The notes under the pieces are model-generated. The model was not told the DNA's origin, did not search any database, and saw only the letters and a list, made by a program, of their open reading frames with translations. From Paenibacillus silvae (GTDB lineage Bacteria; Bacillota; Bacilli; Paenibacillales; Paenibacillaceae): a stretch of DNA of 64,000 nt. Each line of letters starts with the position of its first letter. Position 1 is the first letter of the stretch. Below are positions 33,785-42,275 of the stretch, in pieces. The DNA is taken from NCBI RefSeq assembly GCF_014639235.1, contig NZ_BMFU01000005.1, positions 87,189-151,188 of the forward strand. The letters run 5' to 3'. Made by a program: the position numbers and the translations under genes.

Positions 33785-34840
33785 TCACTTCCCGGAAGCT
33801 GCCGCAGAAGTTGAAGATTTGTCAGAAGACCCCGATTTCGCGGATGCTCCCGACTTATCAGACTCCGAAGAAGCTGAGGAGCTATTGGCATCTGAAGGAA
33901 CGGCGGACGTATTTTTAATGCTTTCCGGAAACTTCTCAGCTTCCTTGAGAGCTGCTGCATCCATCGTGTAAGCCCACTCCCCATCCGCCGTAATTACCCA
34001 GATCTGGTCAGGGTCTGAAGATGTGGTCAGCAAACGATAAACCGTAGTCGTCTCCTGCCCGTTCATCTGCTGCTCAACAGACAGTGTGGAACGAGGGATG
34101 GCTCCTTTTAACTCGGACGCTTTGCGAACGTCTTCGCCAGTTGTGAGGTTTTTGATTTTGCCAATGAGCGAGATTGCATCCTCTGCCTTAATTGACTTGC
34201 CATTTAACGTCCATTCGTGTTCGGATGGGGTTTCTCCTTCAGCCGACGCCTTGAGCATCCAGCTCGCGGCTTCCCCTTCCCATTCCAGTGTACGGACATT
34301 GGATTCATCCATATTGAACGGAGTCGTGTCCAGCAAAGAATGACGTGTCAGGGCGATATTCGTTACAGCTTCATTTTTGACAGCCACCACCGGCCCTGCA
34401 TCGACGCGCGCATAATGTGCATCCCCCGCAGGCAGCTGATTGCCAATCACCAGTTTAAGCTCACGCCCATCCTTTACTTTGATATCGAGTGTTGTGGCAG
34501 TGCTGCCCAAACCGTACTTCTCTACATCCTTGGGTGATTCTTCCACGACCATCTCCTGATCTGCGCCGCTCAGCGCATCAAGCCAACTGCCCACACTGTA
34601 TTCGTTCAGCGGATAACCCTTCGGCTGTGACATCTGCCAGATGCCATCTTTTCGCTCAAGGGTTGAGGAATTATCTGCAGCCCCTTCATGCAGCGTAATC
34701 GCCTCAATATCTGCTGAAGTGATACCAAGAAGCTTCGCCTGTACTGCCTCTTCTTCCCGAAAATAATTATGATTGGCTGCATACAGCCAGCCCGCAATCA
34801 AGATCACAACGACAACCATCGTTGGTATTAACTTTTTCAT
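33785..34840 (-). CDS. DUF4340 protein of the ABC exporter operon
   Basis: The ATG at 34840 overlaps the upstream gene stop by 4 bases (ATGA), giving 351 residues. An N-terminal membrane anchor (LIPTMVVVVILIAGWLYAAN) precedes an extracytoplasmic region with DUF4340 features (ADIEAITLHEGAADNSSTLE, KDGRELKLVIGNQLPAG, GKIKNLTTGEDVRKASEL). The C-terminus is a Ser/Ala/Lys low-complexity tail (about 310-351). DUF4340 proteins are typically encoded next to GldG-like proteins and are thought to be extracytoplasmic parts of the transporter. The substrate is unknown. Confidence 0.85.
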   Translation of the reverse strand: MKKLIPTMVVVVILIAGWLYAANHNYFREEEAVQAKLLGITSADIEAITLHEGAADNSSTLERKDGIWQMSQPKGYPLNEYSVGSWLDALSGADQEMVVEESPKDVEKYGLGSTATTLDIKVKDGRELKLVIGNQLPAGDAHYARVDAGPVVAVKNEAVTNIALTRHSLLDTTPFNMDESNVRTLEWEGEAASWMLKASAEGETPSEHEWTLNGKSIKAEDAISLIGKIKNLTTGEDVRKASELKGAIPRSTLSVEQQMNGQETTTVYRLLTTSSDPDQIWVITADGEWAYTMDAAALKEAEKFPESIKNTSAVPSDANSSSASSESDKSGASAKSGSSDKSSTSAAASGK

Positions 34841-36231
34841 ACCCGTCTGCGCCTCCACCATAAGAGTACACCGATGATTACAAAGACAAGCGGGAATGCT
34901 ACAATCGCTGCAAAAAAGATCGTTCTGGCCTGCTGACCATCCAGGTAAGCAATCTCATATCCAGCCTGGACACGTGGTCGAATCGTTAGACCGTCTTGTT
35001 TTTCACTCAAATAATTCACTGTATTCAAAATAAAATCCCGATTGCCACCGTTCGTAATTTGCGAATCCTGCATGAAAATAGACGATCCTAGAATGACCGC
35101 TTTGGGTTTGCCATCCTTCGTATCTGCTGCATAACCAAGTTCGACAGGACCCTGAACGTCAGCATCTTTATCATTGTTCGTCTCGTTTTGCAGAAGCCCG
35201 GCAATATTCGTCTCCCCGTAGCTGTCATCTGAGGAATGCATTAGCGGAGACAAGGTGTATTTGTCTTGCTCCTTGCTGGTCAGTGCAATCGACAAGGACA
35301 GCATCGGATACAGCTTGTTCTGAGCCAGCTTGTCTGTAATTGCATGACTGCCATACTCCGGCACAACCCACAGTGGTCCCATCGTGCTGGCCTGTTTGTT
35401 ATCCACCATGACGGCATGCTCATCCACCACGCCATAGTCAGCGATCAAGGCATCAATGTTTTTCCAGCTGGATTTCATATCTTCTGCAAAACCGAGGGAA
35501 ATGAACAGCTTACCTCCATTGCTCATATAGGTTCGAATTTCTTTCAGCTCGGCGTCACTCAGATCACGCTGCGGCCCGATAATGGCGAGCACATCGGTAT
35601 CCTCCGGCACTTTACCAGCCTGATTCAGCTGCAGCTCTTCTGTGGTGATATTATTCTGTTCCAGTGAAGATCGCAGTGTCCCCATCTGATCCAGACTTAA
35701 CTCTTCATGTCCGGTCAGGAATACCATTTTGTTGGTTTCTGTAGAAGAGAGATTCATCAGCGCCTGAGTTAATTTCTCTTCCCCTGTAAACTGGTAAGAA
35801 CCATCGCTTCCATCCCCGTTCGCCGTGAACAGGCTGGCAATATCGATGACCTTATGGCGATCTCCCTGCTCCAGCACAATCGAGCTGCCTGTGATGCCGT
35901 ATTTGGAGGCAAGCGCAGGCTCCTGCGTTAGATTGTACTGCTTCAGCTTGAGCTTGCTGTTTCGTTTCGTATATTCCTGAACCATATCGGCCACTTCACG
36001 GTTCAAAACCGTATTGTTTGCATTTTCAACCGTTAATACAAGAATATTGACGTCATTTTTGACATTTTTAATCGCCGTCAGAGACTGGTCTGATAACGTA
36101 TACTGTTTATTTGAAGTCAGGTCGAGCTGAAAGCCGCCAAGCGAGTTCAGGAACAGGGTCAGCAAAATAAAGATGCCAATCACCGCGACAGACAAAACGG
36201 TACTGTTGGTATGACTTAGGCATTTTTTCAT
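34837..36231 (-). CDS. GldG-like ABC transporter auxiliary protein
   Basis: The ATG at 36231 is 7 bases after GGAGG, giving 464 residues. An N-terminal helix (VLSVAVIGIFILLTLFLNSL), a long extracytoplasmic domain of the GldG/ABC-auxiliary type (KMVFLTGHEELSLDQMGTLR, ADYGVVDEHAVMVDNK) and a C-terminal helix followed by RRRR (FFAAIVAFPLVFVIIGVLLW) are clear. In Bacteroidetes GldG works with GldA and GldF in gliding; in Firmicutes homologues the role is unknown and gliding need not be implied. It lies between the permease and DUF4340 genes. Confidence 0.88.
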   Translation of the reverse strand: MKKCLSHTNSTVLSVAVIGIFILLTLFLNSLGGFQLDLTSNKQYTLSDQSLTAIKNVKNDVNILVLTVENANNTVLNREVADMVQEYTKRNSKLKLKQYNLTQEPALASKYGITGSSIVLEQGDRHKVIDIASLFTANGDGSDGSYQFTGEEKLTQALMNLSSTETNKMVFLTGHEELSLDQMGTLRSSLEQNNITTEELQLNQAGKVPEDTDVLAIIGPQRDLSDAELKEIRTYMSNGGKLFISLGFAEDMKSSWKNIDALIADYGVVDEHAVMVDNKQASTMGPLWVVPEYGSHAITDKLAQNKLYPMLSLSIALTSKEQDKYTLSPLMHSSDDSYGETNIAGLLQNETNNDKDADVQGPVELGYAADTKDGKPKAVILGSSIFMQDSQITNGGNRDFILNTVNYLSEKQDGLTIRPRVQAGYEIAYLDGQQARTIFFAAIVAFPLVFVIIGVLLWWRRRRV

Positions 36232-36235
36232 CTTC

Positions 36236-36952
36236 TCACCTCCACCGCTTCCGTTCCACAATTTGAATGCTTAACAGTAAAAACACACCCGTAAGCGTGA
36301 CATAGTATAGAACATCCGGTCCGCTGAGAACGCCTTTGGTGAAGCTGTCAAAGTGATTGGTCAGCGCAAACGGATCAAGCCACTTCTGCAATGCAGACCC
36401 CGTATTTCCTGCGAATGAATCAAGCATCCACAAAACGAGCAATATAATAAAACCCGCCACGGCAGCCACCATCTGATGCTGGGACAGCGTGGAGGCAAAT
36501 AGTCCAATTGCCATCATGCTGCCGCCCAGGAAAAACAAACCGAGTGCAGACAACCAGACAGAGGTCAGGTCCAGCTTTCCATAGAACGACATAATGAACG
36601 GATACACCAGACTGCAGAGAATCAACACAAGCAGTATAGCGAGCGAAGCCAGATATTTTCCGAAAATAATCTCGGTCACGCGTGTCGGTGAAGTCAGCAG
36701 CAGCTCATCCGTTCCCTGCCTGAACTCTTCTGCAACGAGTCGCATGGTCAACAGGGGCACCACAAAAAGCAGCATGGACAACGTATCACCCAGAACAAGG
36801 CGGTAGTCCACAATGCTTGGCTGGTAGTAAACAAAGCTTGAATAGAACAACAGGCTGGTCATCAGCACGTATACGGCAAAAGCAAAATAAGAAGTCGGCG
36901 ACAGAAAATACGCCTGCAGTTCTTTGGAACAGATCGCCATCATTCGTCTCAT
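36236..36952 (-). CDS. ABC-2 type permease (GldF-like)
   Basis: This 238-residue protein starts at an ATG that overlaps the ATPase stop (ATGA) and follows GGGAGGG. About six hydrophobic helices are visible (YFAFAVYVLMTSLLFYSSFV, YLASLAILLVLILCSLVYPF, MVAAVAGFIILLVLWMLDSF). The segment EEFRQGTDELLLTSPTRVTE between helices two and three is the hallmark of this GldF-like permease group. It forms the membrane channel with the ATPase encoded upstream. Confidence 0.9.
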   Translation of the reverse strand: MRRMMAICSKELQAYFLSPTSYFAFAVYVLMTSLLFYSSFVYYQPSIVDYRLVLGDTLSMLLFVVPLLTMRLVAEEFRQGTDELLLTSPTRVTEIIFGKYLASLAILLVLILCSLVYPFIMSFYGKLDLTSVWLSALGLFFLGGSMMAIGLFASTLSQHQMVAAVAGFIILLVLWMLDSFAGNTGSALQKWLDPFALTNHFDSFTKGVLSGPDVLYYVTLTGVFLLLSIQIVERKRWR

Positions 36953-38127
36953 TTGCTTCCCTCCCCTGAATCGGAATCAGACATTTCCCGCTCAGATGCA
37001 GCCTGAACCTCTGAAGCATGCTCATTTCCTATGGCTTCTTCATCTGGTTCAGCTACTGCCTCCGAAGTGGCATCTGGTTCGGATGTCGTTAATTTCAGGA
37101 AGATTTGCTCCAGACTGAGGTTCTCACGTTTCATCTCAAGGATTGGCAAGCCCGCCCCGGACAACAGATAAAAGAGCTCCTCCCGGAAGTCTTCCGACGA
37201 TTCCCCGGTGAGTCTGACTCGAATAGTTGAAGGGGTGCCCGATATTGCATTTTCCGGTGCGTCTGAAGCCACTGCTGCCGAAGCTGTGCCTTCTTCAGAC
37301 GGTGAGGAGATGGAGCTAGAAGCTAAAGTTGGCGTTGAGGACAGGGTCGAGTCAGCGATGACCTCGCCGTGTGCTTTCTTCCATGGTGTTAATACATCCA
37401 TCAGCTGTTGCTGCGTAGCTTTCACTTCGAGGGATACCTTGAAGCGATCCGCCATCGCTGAGCCGAGATCATGAGGTGATCCGTCCAATACAAGTTTTCC
37501 CTGATTGATGATCAGCATCCGGTTACAGAGTGTACTTACCTCAGGCAAAATATGCGTGCTAAGCAGCACCGTATGATTTTCACCTAGCTCTCGTATCAAA
37601 TCCCGGATCTCAATAATCTGATTAGGATCAAGTCCTGAGGTCGGCTCATCCAATACCAGCAGATCCGGCTTATGTATAATGGCTCCTGCCAGTCCCAGAC
37701 GTTGCTTGTAACCTTTGGACAAACCGCGCACCATTTGTTTCTCCCTGCCCTGCAGTCCAAGTCTGCTAACCATTTCACTGACACGCAGCTTGACCTCGCG
37801 CGCTGGAACATCCCTCAGATTTGCGACAAACTTGAGATACGACTGCACCGTCATATCCGGATAAAGCGGGGGTGTCTCCGGCAGATAACCAATTTTGGCA
37901 CGAACGCTGCGTCCCTGATCATGCACGGACACCCCATCCACCAGCACCGAGCCTGCCGTGGGATGCAAATACCCTGTGATCATGCGCATTGTTGTCGTTT
38001 TGCCAGCACCGTTCGGTCCCAGAAAACCGACAATCTCGCCTCGTTCCATGGTGAAGTCCAATTGGTGCACACCGCGCTGTCCTTCGTACACTTTGCTCAC
38101 CTGTCTCACTTCGAGCACGTCCTTCAT
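36949..38127 (-). CDS. ABC transporter ATP-binding protein (GldA-like)
   Basis: This 392-residue protein has Walker A GPNGAGKTT, signature LSKGYKQRLGLA, Walker B LLVLDEPTSGLD and the switch His in LLSTHILPE. After the roughly 220-residue ATPase core it carries a GldA-type C-terminal domain (LFYLLSGAGLPILEMKREN, SLEQIFLKLTTSE). Two low-complexity parts stand out: a Ser/Ala-rich insert (about 265-295) and an acidic tail (about 350-392). The start is ATG 38127 or GTG 38118; the ribosome site AAAGG abuts the ATG, so the GTG may be real. It is the first gene of the four-gene operon. Confidence 0.92.
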   Translation of the reverse strand: MKDVLEVRQVSKVYEGQRGVHQLDFTMERGEIVGFLGPNGAGKTTTMRMITGYLHPTAGSVLVDGVSVHDQGRSVRAKIGYLPETPPLYPDMTVQSYLKFVANLRDVPAREVKLRVSEMVSRLGLQGREKQMVRGLSKGYKQRLGLAGAIIHKPDLLVLDEPTSGLDPNQIIEIRDLIRELGENHTVLLSTHILPEVSTLCNRMLIINQGKLVLDGSPHDLGSAMADRFKVSLEVKATQQQLMDVLTPWKKAHGEVIADSTLSSTPTLASSSISSPSEEGTASAAVASDAPENAISGTPSTIRVRLTGESSEDFREELFYLLSGAGLPILEMKRENLSLEQIFLKLTTSEPDATSEAVAEPDEEAIGNEHASEVQAASEREMSDSDSGEGSK

Positions 38128-38357
38128 CCTTTCCCGTTAAAATACCCGTGCAGCAGCATGACTAACTCTACACGGGAAATCATTTGTATGATACGAGATG
38201 TATCCTAGTCCCAGCTTAATATCACTTAAAATAAAGCTTAATATTTTGTGTCTAAATTGTGAACACATGCTATTTTACCCACACACCGCCCTCCGGTTAA
38301 ACGTACCATGGAGTACAGGAGAATGAGCTCCTGACCATAAGTCAGAGGGTGAACCGT

Positions 38358-39431
38358 GTGAAGGTATTATTCACGTTTTATGTTCCCAGCGGGGGCGTCG
38401 ATACACTGAACCGACTGCGTACTGCAGTACTGAAACGCCATGGCATTGAAGCACATTTATTGTATCTGAACACAGGCTCAGGTTTGCAGAACAGCAGTGA
38501 AACTCGCATTTTTACAGCTTCCAGCGATCAGGATATTCATCATTTGATTCACTCCGAGCACTATGATGCCATTATTACCACTTCTGATATTGCCATGCCC
38601 GGCCGTTTGAGAGGTCTCGGTTACAAAGGACGGATTATTTTCGAAGCCCAAGGGCTCGGTACACGGGATCAGGCTCTGGAGACGATTCAAATGGGTGTGC
38701 CCTATCTACAAGCACACTGCGATGCCGCAGTCCTCCCGCCAACCGATCATCTGCTCGATATGTTCATTCACATCTGTCCATGGCTGCATCGCTTTGTCAT
38801 TCCAAATATGCTGGATACGGATACCTTTGCTCCAATCTCCGTAGAAGCACCGCCATATCCTGTTCTTGCATGGGTCGGGCGGCTGGAGCATAACAAAAAC
38901 TGGCGGGAATATCTCGAAATCTGCAAAAGGATTATTAAAAAGAAACCCCAGGCCAGACTCTGGCTGTTTCACGATCCTACCTTGGCTAATCCAGAAGATG
39001 AAGTCATGTTTCGGCACATGCTGTCCGAATATGGATTAGAAGATCGGATCGGCATCTTTATGAATGTGCCACATTCACAGATGCCTACGTTCTACTCGAT
39101 GATCGCAGCTTCTGGCGGCATCATGCTGTCCACTTCTTTACTCGAAGGTTTCGGTTACGCCGTAGCCGAGGCCATCAGCTGCGGCTGTCCCGTTCTAAGC
39201 ACCGATTCGGATGGCGTGCGTTTGTTTATCACACACAACAAAACAGGAAAGTTCTACCCGCTTGGCAATGTAAAAGCCGCCGTGAGTGAAGCTCTGGACC
39301 TGATGAATAACCAGAAGCTGCGGGAGTATATTCGCATTCAGGGAAGACAGCATGTGACCCTGTCCTTCTCCCCTGACCGATATGCAGCCTCTTTCCGGGA
39401 GATGATGACTGCATTGCGCGTTTTTCATTGA
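38358..39431 (+). CDS. GT4-type glycosyltransferase
   Basis: The GTG at 38358 is 8 bases after GAGGG, giving 357 residues; a GTG three codons earlier overlaps that site. The GT-B fold is readable: KVLFTFYVPSGGVDTLNRLR at the N-terminus, LAWVGRLEHNKNWREYLEIC at the domain hinge, then the nucleotide-sugar motif STSLLEGFGYAVAEAISCGC with the E-x7-E pattern. There is no signal peptide, so it acts at the cytoplasmic face. It stands alone, divergent from the ABC exporter, 4 kb from a second GT4 gene. A role in surface or spore glycan synthesis is inferred from the neighbourhood. A direct repeat AGCTTAATAT (38213 and 38235) lies upstream. Confidence 0.88.
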   Translation: MKVLFTFYVPSGGVDTLNRLRTAVLKRHGIEAHLLYLNTGSGLQNSSETRIFTASSDQDIHHLIHSEHYDAIITTSDIAMPGRLRGLGYKGRIIFEAQGLGTRDQALETIQMGVPYLQAHCDAAVLPPTDHLLDMFIHICPWLHRFVIPNMLDTDTFAPISVEAPPYPVLAWVGRLEHNKNWREYLEICKRIIKKKPQARLWLFHDPTLANPEDEVMFRHMLSEYGLEDRIGIFMNVPHSQMPTFYSMIAASGGIMLSTSLLEGFGYAVAEAISCGCPVLSTDSDGVRLFITHNKTGKFYPLGNVKAAVSEALDLMNNQKLREYIRIQGRQHVTLSFSPDRYAASFREMMTALRVFH

Positions 39432-39560
39432 TGGTTACAAGTTATATAAGTTGAACTAAAAAATGTACACAATCCACTCCAATATGCTCATCAATCCAGG
39501 CACTAGTCAAATATTGTCCATCGCTCATGGCAAGTGCACGTCTGCCACCCTCTACTGCGA

Positions 39561-39760
39561 GCGCTAACGATCAGGAGAAACCTTATTTCGGCATATTCGG
39601 GCTTTGGAAAATTCTAACGATCCCCAGAGACGCTATTGTGCTGAAATCAGCTTGATCAGGCTCATTTTTCAGGATTTCGAATGGAATAAGCTTCCTGGAG
39701 ATCGTTAGAATTCAAATGTTCCTGATTCAGGGAAAATAAGCTCTATGGGGATCGTTAGCC
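39561..39760. repeat. Four-armed palindromic intergenic repeat, copy 2
   Basis: CGCTAACGATCAGGAG (from 39562), TCTAACGATCCCCAGA (39613), GGAGATCGTTAGAATTC (39697) and GGGGATCGTTAGCC (39747) give two arms and two inverted arms, as at 24597 and 60358. In this copy the arms use GATC where others use GAATC, on both sides of each stem, so pairing is preserved although the sequence differs. That is the pattern expected if the folded form matters. The rest of 39432-40000 holds only the terminator at 39901. Confidence 0.85.
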
Positions 39761-39900
39761 TTCCCTCTTCGACTTAAACAGCCTGCCAAGGCTGGTATTC
39801 TTGCCCCAGTACAACGCGCTTTGACGATCATGAACCGTTAATCGGTATAATGTTGTTTCTTTAGTTCAATTTATATAGAACAGAAAAAGTTCACAAGACG

Positions 39901-39940
39901 TAAAAAGGCAACCCAGAGCGCATAAGCTCCAGACTGCCTT
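39901..39940 (-). terminator. Terminator of the MFS exporter gene
   Basis: AAGGCA...GAGC (39905-39918) pairs with GCTC...TGCCTT (39926-39940). The minus-strand side runs into TTTTTA. It lies 60 bp past the exporter stop. Confidence 0.65.
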
Positions 39941-40000
39941 AGTTGATTTAAATAGGCTAACCCGCCCTTAAAGGGTAAAGTACAGCCTGCTCTATCCGCC

Positions 40001-41485
40001 TTAGTGACCCATCATCATCGCAGGATCAGGCTGCTCCCCCGTTTGCAGCTCCGGTTCAGGCTTGCGTTTCGGCTTGCGCAGAATCAGACTAAGCAGGCAT
40101 CCGAACAGGGCGATACATGCTGCGAGGAAGAACGTATCGTTGAAGCCGCTAACCATGCCGTTCACGATGTCTGCTTTTCCCGTGCCCGTTGTATGGCTCG
40201 TGACGCGAGAAGTCAGGAACCCTGTAAGACCCGCAACAGCAAAGGAAACGACAACCTGCTGGGCAGCAGCCGTGAGCGGTGTTACACGCGCTACCAGCTT
40301 GCGCGGTGCTGCATTCAGCACATGTGTGTTGAGCGGCATCATGGACAAGCCCATACCAAATCCCATCATAAGCAGGGCGGTAATAATAAGTCCAAGTCCT
40401 GTTGTTGCAGTAATGGAAGACAGAATAAACAAAGCTCCCGAGATAATACCGAGACCAACAAAGGCCAGAGGTCTTGCCCCGATTTTGTCAAACAAGCGGC
40501 CGCCGAGCGGCATCGAGATACCGGAAGCAAGTGCTTGAGGCAGCAGGATAAGTCCTGTTTCCAAAGCCGTGTATCCTTTGATCTGCTGCAGATAGAGCGG
40601 GATGAGAATCATGGAACCAAACAATGCTACTTGTGCTACCCAAGCGAGAACAATACCTCTGGAGAAGTCTGAGGAAGCGAATACCCGCAGCTCAAGTAAC
40701 GGATTTTGCTGACGCAGCTCTACGATGATGAATAAAATCAGCGCCACGCCGCCGACGATAATACCAGTCAAGGTCGTAGAAGACGTCCAGCTTGTGCCGC
40801 CTTCACTTACACCGTAAGCCAGCATGGAGAAGGCAATCGGAGCAAGAATCATGCCGATCAGATCCAGTGAAGGCGTGCGTCCGCGATCCGTATCAGGCAA
40901 AAATCGCACACACAGAATAAAAGCCGCGATACCGATTGGCAGATTAATCAGGAAAATCCAGTGCCAGCTCACGGACTCAATAAACCAGCCCGACAATACG
41001 GGGCCGAGCGCAGGAGCAAGCAGCATCGGAATACCGAGCATGCCCATGATGGAACCCCTGCGTTCAGGCGGAGCCAAACGAAATACCATGGCCATTCCGA
41101 TCGGGGCCACCATGCCTCCACCGAGACCCTGAATAACACGGAACACAATCAGCTGTTCCGGGGATTGAGCTATCGAACATAACACAGAGCCTAGTGTAAA
41201 CATGGCGATGGTAAACAGAAACACTCTTTTGGCTCCAAAACGATCGGTCAGCCAGCCTGCCAATGGGATAACTGCAGATAAAGCCAGGGTATAACCTGTG
41301 ACGGTCCATTGGATCGTTTTCAAATCCGTCTCGAAGTACTGTACAAGATTCGGTATAGCGACGTTAACTACCGTGCTGTCCAGAATGACCATAATCATTC
41401 CAACGATGATGGACAAGAGGGGCAGAATAATCGTTTTGATCGAAAACGCTTCTGCCTCCTGGGGTACTGCTGTCTGTTGTTTCAC
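40001..41485 (-). CDS. DHA2-family (EmrB/QacA) 14-TM drug efflux transporter
   Basis: This 494-residue protein starts at a GTG after GAGAGTGAG. About 14 hydrophobic helices are visible. MFS motifs include MVILDSTVVNVAIPNL in helix one (the D in LDSTVVNVA is typical of DHA2), AGWLTDRFGAKRVFL (motif A), GGGMVAPIGMAMVFRLAPPE and GGRLFDKIGARP. Proteins of this type export cationic drugs and other amphipaths using the proton gradient. It is monocistronic. A strong promoter with three tandem 13-bp repeats lies upstream, which suggests control by a regulator encoded elsewhere. Confidence 0.93.
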   Translation of the reverse strand: MKQQTAVPQEAEAFSIKTIILPLLSIIVGMIMVILDSTVVNVAIPNLVQYFETDLKTIQWTVTGYTLALSAVIPLAGWLTDRFGAKRVFLFTIAMFTLGSVLCSIAQSPEQLIVFRVIQGLGGGMVAPIGMAMVFRLAPPERRGSIMGMLGIPMLLAPALGPVLSGWFIESVSWHWIFLINLPIGIAAFILCVRFLPDTDRGRTPSLDLIGMILAPIAFSMLAYGVSEGGTSWTSSTTLTGIIVGGVALILFIIVELRQQNPLLELRVFASSDFSRGIVLAWVAQVALFGSMILIPLYLQQIKGYTALETGLILLPQALASGISMPLGGRLFDKIGARPLAFVGLGIISGALFILSSITATTGLGLIITALLMMGFGMGLSMMPLNTHVLNAAPRKLVARVTPLTAAAQQVVVSFAVAGLTGFLTSRVTSHTTGTGKADIVNGMVSGFNDTFFLAACIALFGCLLSLILRKPKRKPEPELQTGEQPDPAMMMGH

Positions 41486-41561
41486 GCACTCACTCTCTTT
41501 TCCGGCGTCCTGCGGCTTTAAGTAAACGGGCCTGTGGACTGCCTATCATTACGAATTTTTC

Positions 41562-41639
41562 AAACCTTCGTTTTAAACCTTTGTTTTAAACTTACGTTTT
41601 ATACTGGTTTAATTTTAACGAAAATACCTTTGCTGTCAA
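41562..41639 (-). promoter_or_regulatory. Exporter promoter with a triple 13-bp operator repeat
   Basis: On the minus strand TTGACA (plus 41634-41639), 16 bp, TAAAAT (plus 41612-41617) form a strong SigA promoter. Just downstream, in the early transcript, three direct 13-bp units follow head to tail: AAACCTTCGTTTT (41562-41574), AAACCTTTGTTTT (41575-41587) and AAACTTACGTTTT (41588-41600). Each unit has AAAC...GTTT dyad symmetry. This is a convincing repressor site, probably for a TetR- or MarR-type protein that is not encoded next to it. Confidence 0.75.
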
Positions 41640-41674
41640 GCTATTTTTTAAAGGTATATTTCTCAGAAAAAAAC

Positions 41675-41708
41675 GAAAAAAAAAGGACCAGGCCTCACGC
41701 CTGCTCCT
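41675..41708 (-). terminator. Rho-independent terminator
   Basis: AGGACCAGGCC (41684-41694) pairs with GCCTGCTCCT (41699-41708) with one bulge. The minus-strand side runs into nine T. It ends the transcript of the 41723-42082 gene. Confidence 0.85.
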
Positions 41709-41722
41709 CATGCAAATACACA

Positions 41723-42082
41723 TCAATTGGCAAGTTTCAACATCTGATGCTCCGATAACACACCGATCAGCTCCCCCGCTCCGCTGCGGCAATAGATTCG
41801 AATGACGAGATGATTCGGTACAGAACTGTTGCTGACTATTTTCAGATCATAGACTTGGGAAGATACGTCCAGATGATGCACAACCTGATGGTTCCCTGCC
41901 GCCTTAGAACCTGCACTAACATAGAATAGATATCGGTACACTTCGCCATGATTGCCCGCTGCACCAACATATACATCTGTTCCTTCTCCTTCTCCGACAT
42001 ACGCAATCTCCACATCGATATACCTTATTGGAATATGTGTTTGAAGTATGTTTTCATGCATCTGCATAATATAAGCCGCCAT
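41723..42082 (-). CDS. Hypothetical protein, 119 residues, in the spore-glycan neighbourhood
   Basis: The ATG at 42082 is 8 bases after GGAGGG; earlier in-frame starts lack a site. The protein looks beta-rich (YIDVEIAYVGEGEGTDVYVG, VYDLKIVSNSSVPNHLVIRI), with no signal peptide or membrane helix. I recognise no family. Upstream, CATATGTTG within GGCATATGTTGTATACAGG (plus 42131-42139) is shared with the promoter region of the 56131 operon, which hints at the same late-sporulation control. It is divergent from the GT4 gene at 42276. A spore coat or surface protein would fit; this is inference. Confidence 0.65.
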   Translation of the reverse strand: MAAYIMQMHENILQTHIPIRYIDVEIAYVGEGEGTDVYVGAAGNHGEVYRYLFYVSAGSKAAGNHQVVHHLDVSSQVYDLKIVSNSSVPNHLVIRIYCRSGAGELIGVLSEHQMLKLAN

Positions 42083-42220
42083 CCTGTATCCCTCCTGCGG
42101 AGCTTGAGCTAACATGATTCTCCCTGTATACAACATATGCCGCTTCTCGTCCAATCGCTTTTACAATCACCCAATTTTGATCATTTACAGCCAATGCCCG
42201 GCCTTACTCCTCGTTTGCTT

Positions 42221-42229
42221 CATAGAATA
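42221..42229 (+). promoter_or_regulatory. SigE/SigK-type -10 element ahead of the GT4 gene
   Basis: CATAGAATA matches the SigK -10 pattern CATANNNTA exactly and is also close to the SigE -10. No clear -35 is seen at the right distance. It lies 47 bp upstream of the GT4 start codon. Confidence 0.4.
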
Positions 42230-42275
42230 ACAGGATAGGAGTTCGGTCTGTGCAGGCCGCGACAAGGAGGTTGTT

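Noticed and set aside
33785..38127. Evidence of gliding motility from Gld-like genes
   Set aside because: GldA/F/G-like ABC modules are widespread outside gliding bacteria, and no other gliding genes are present.
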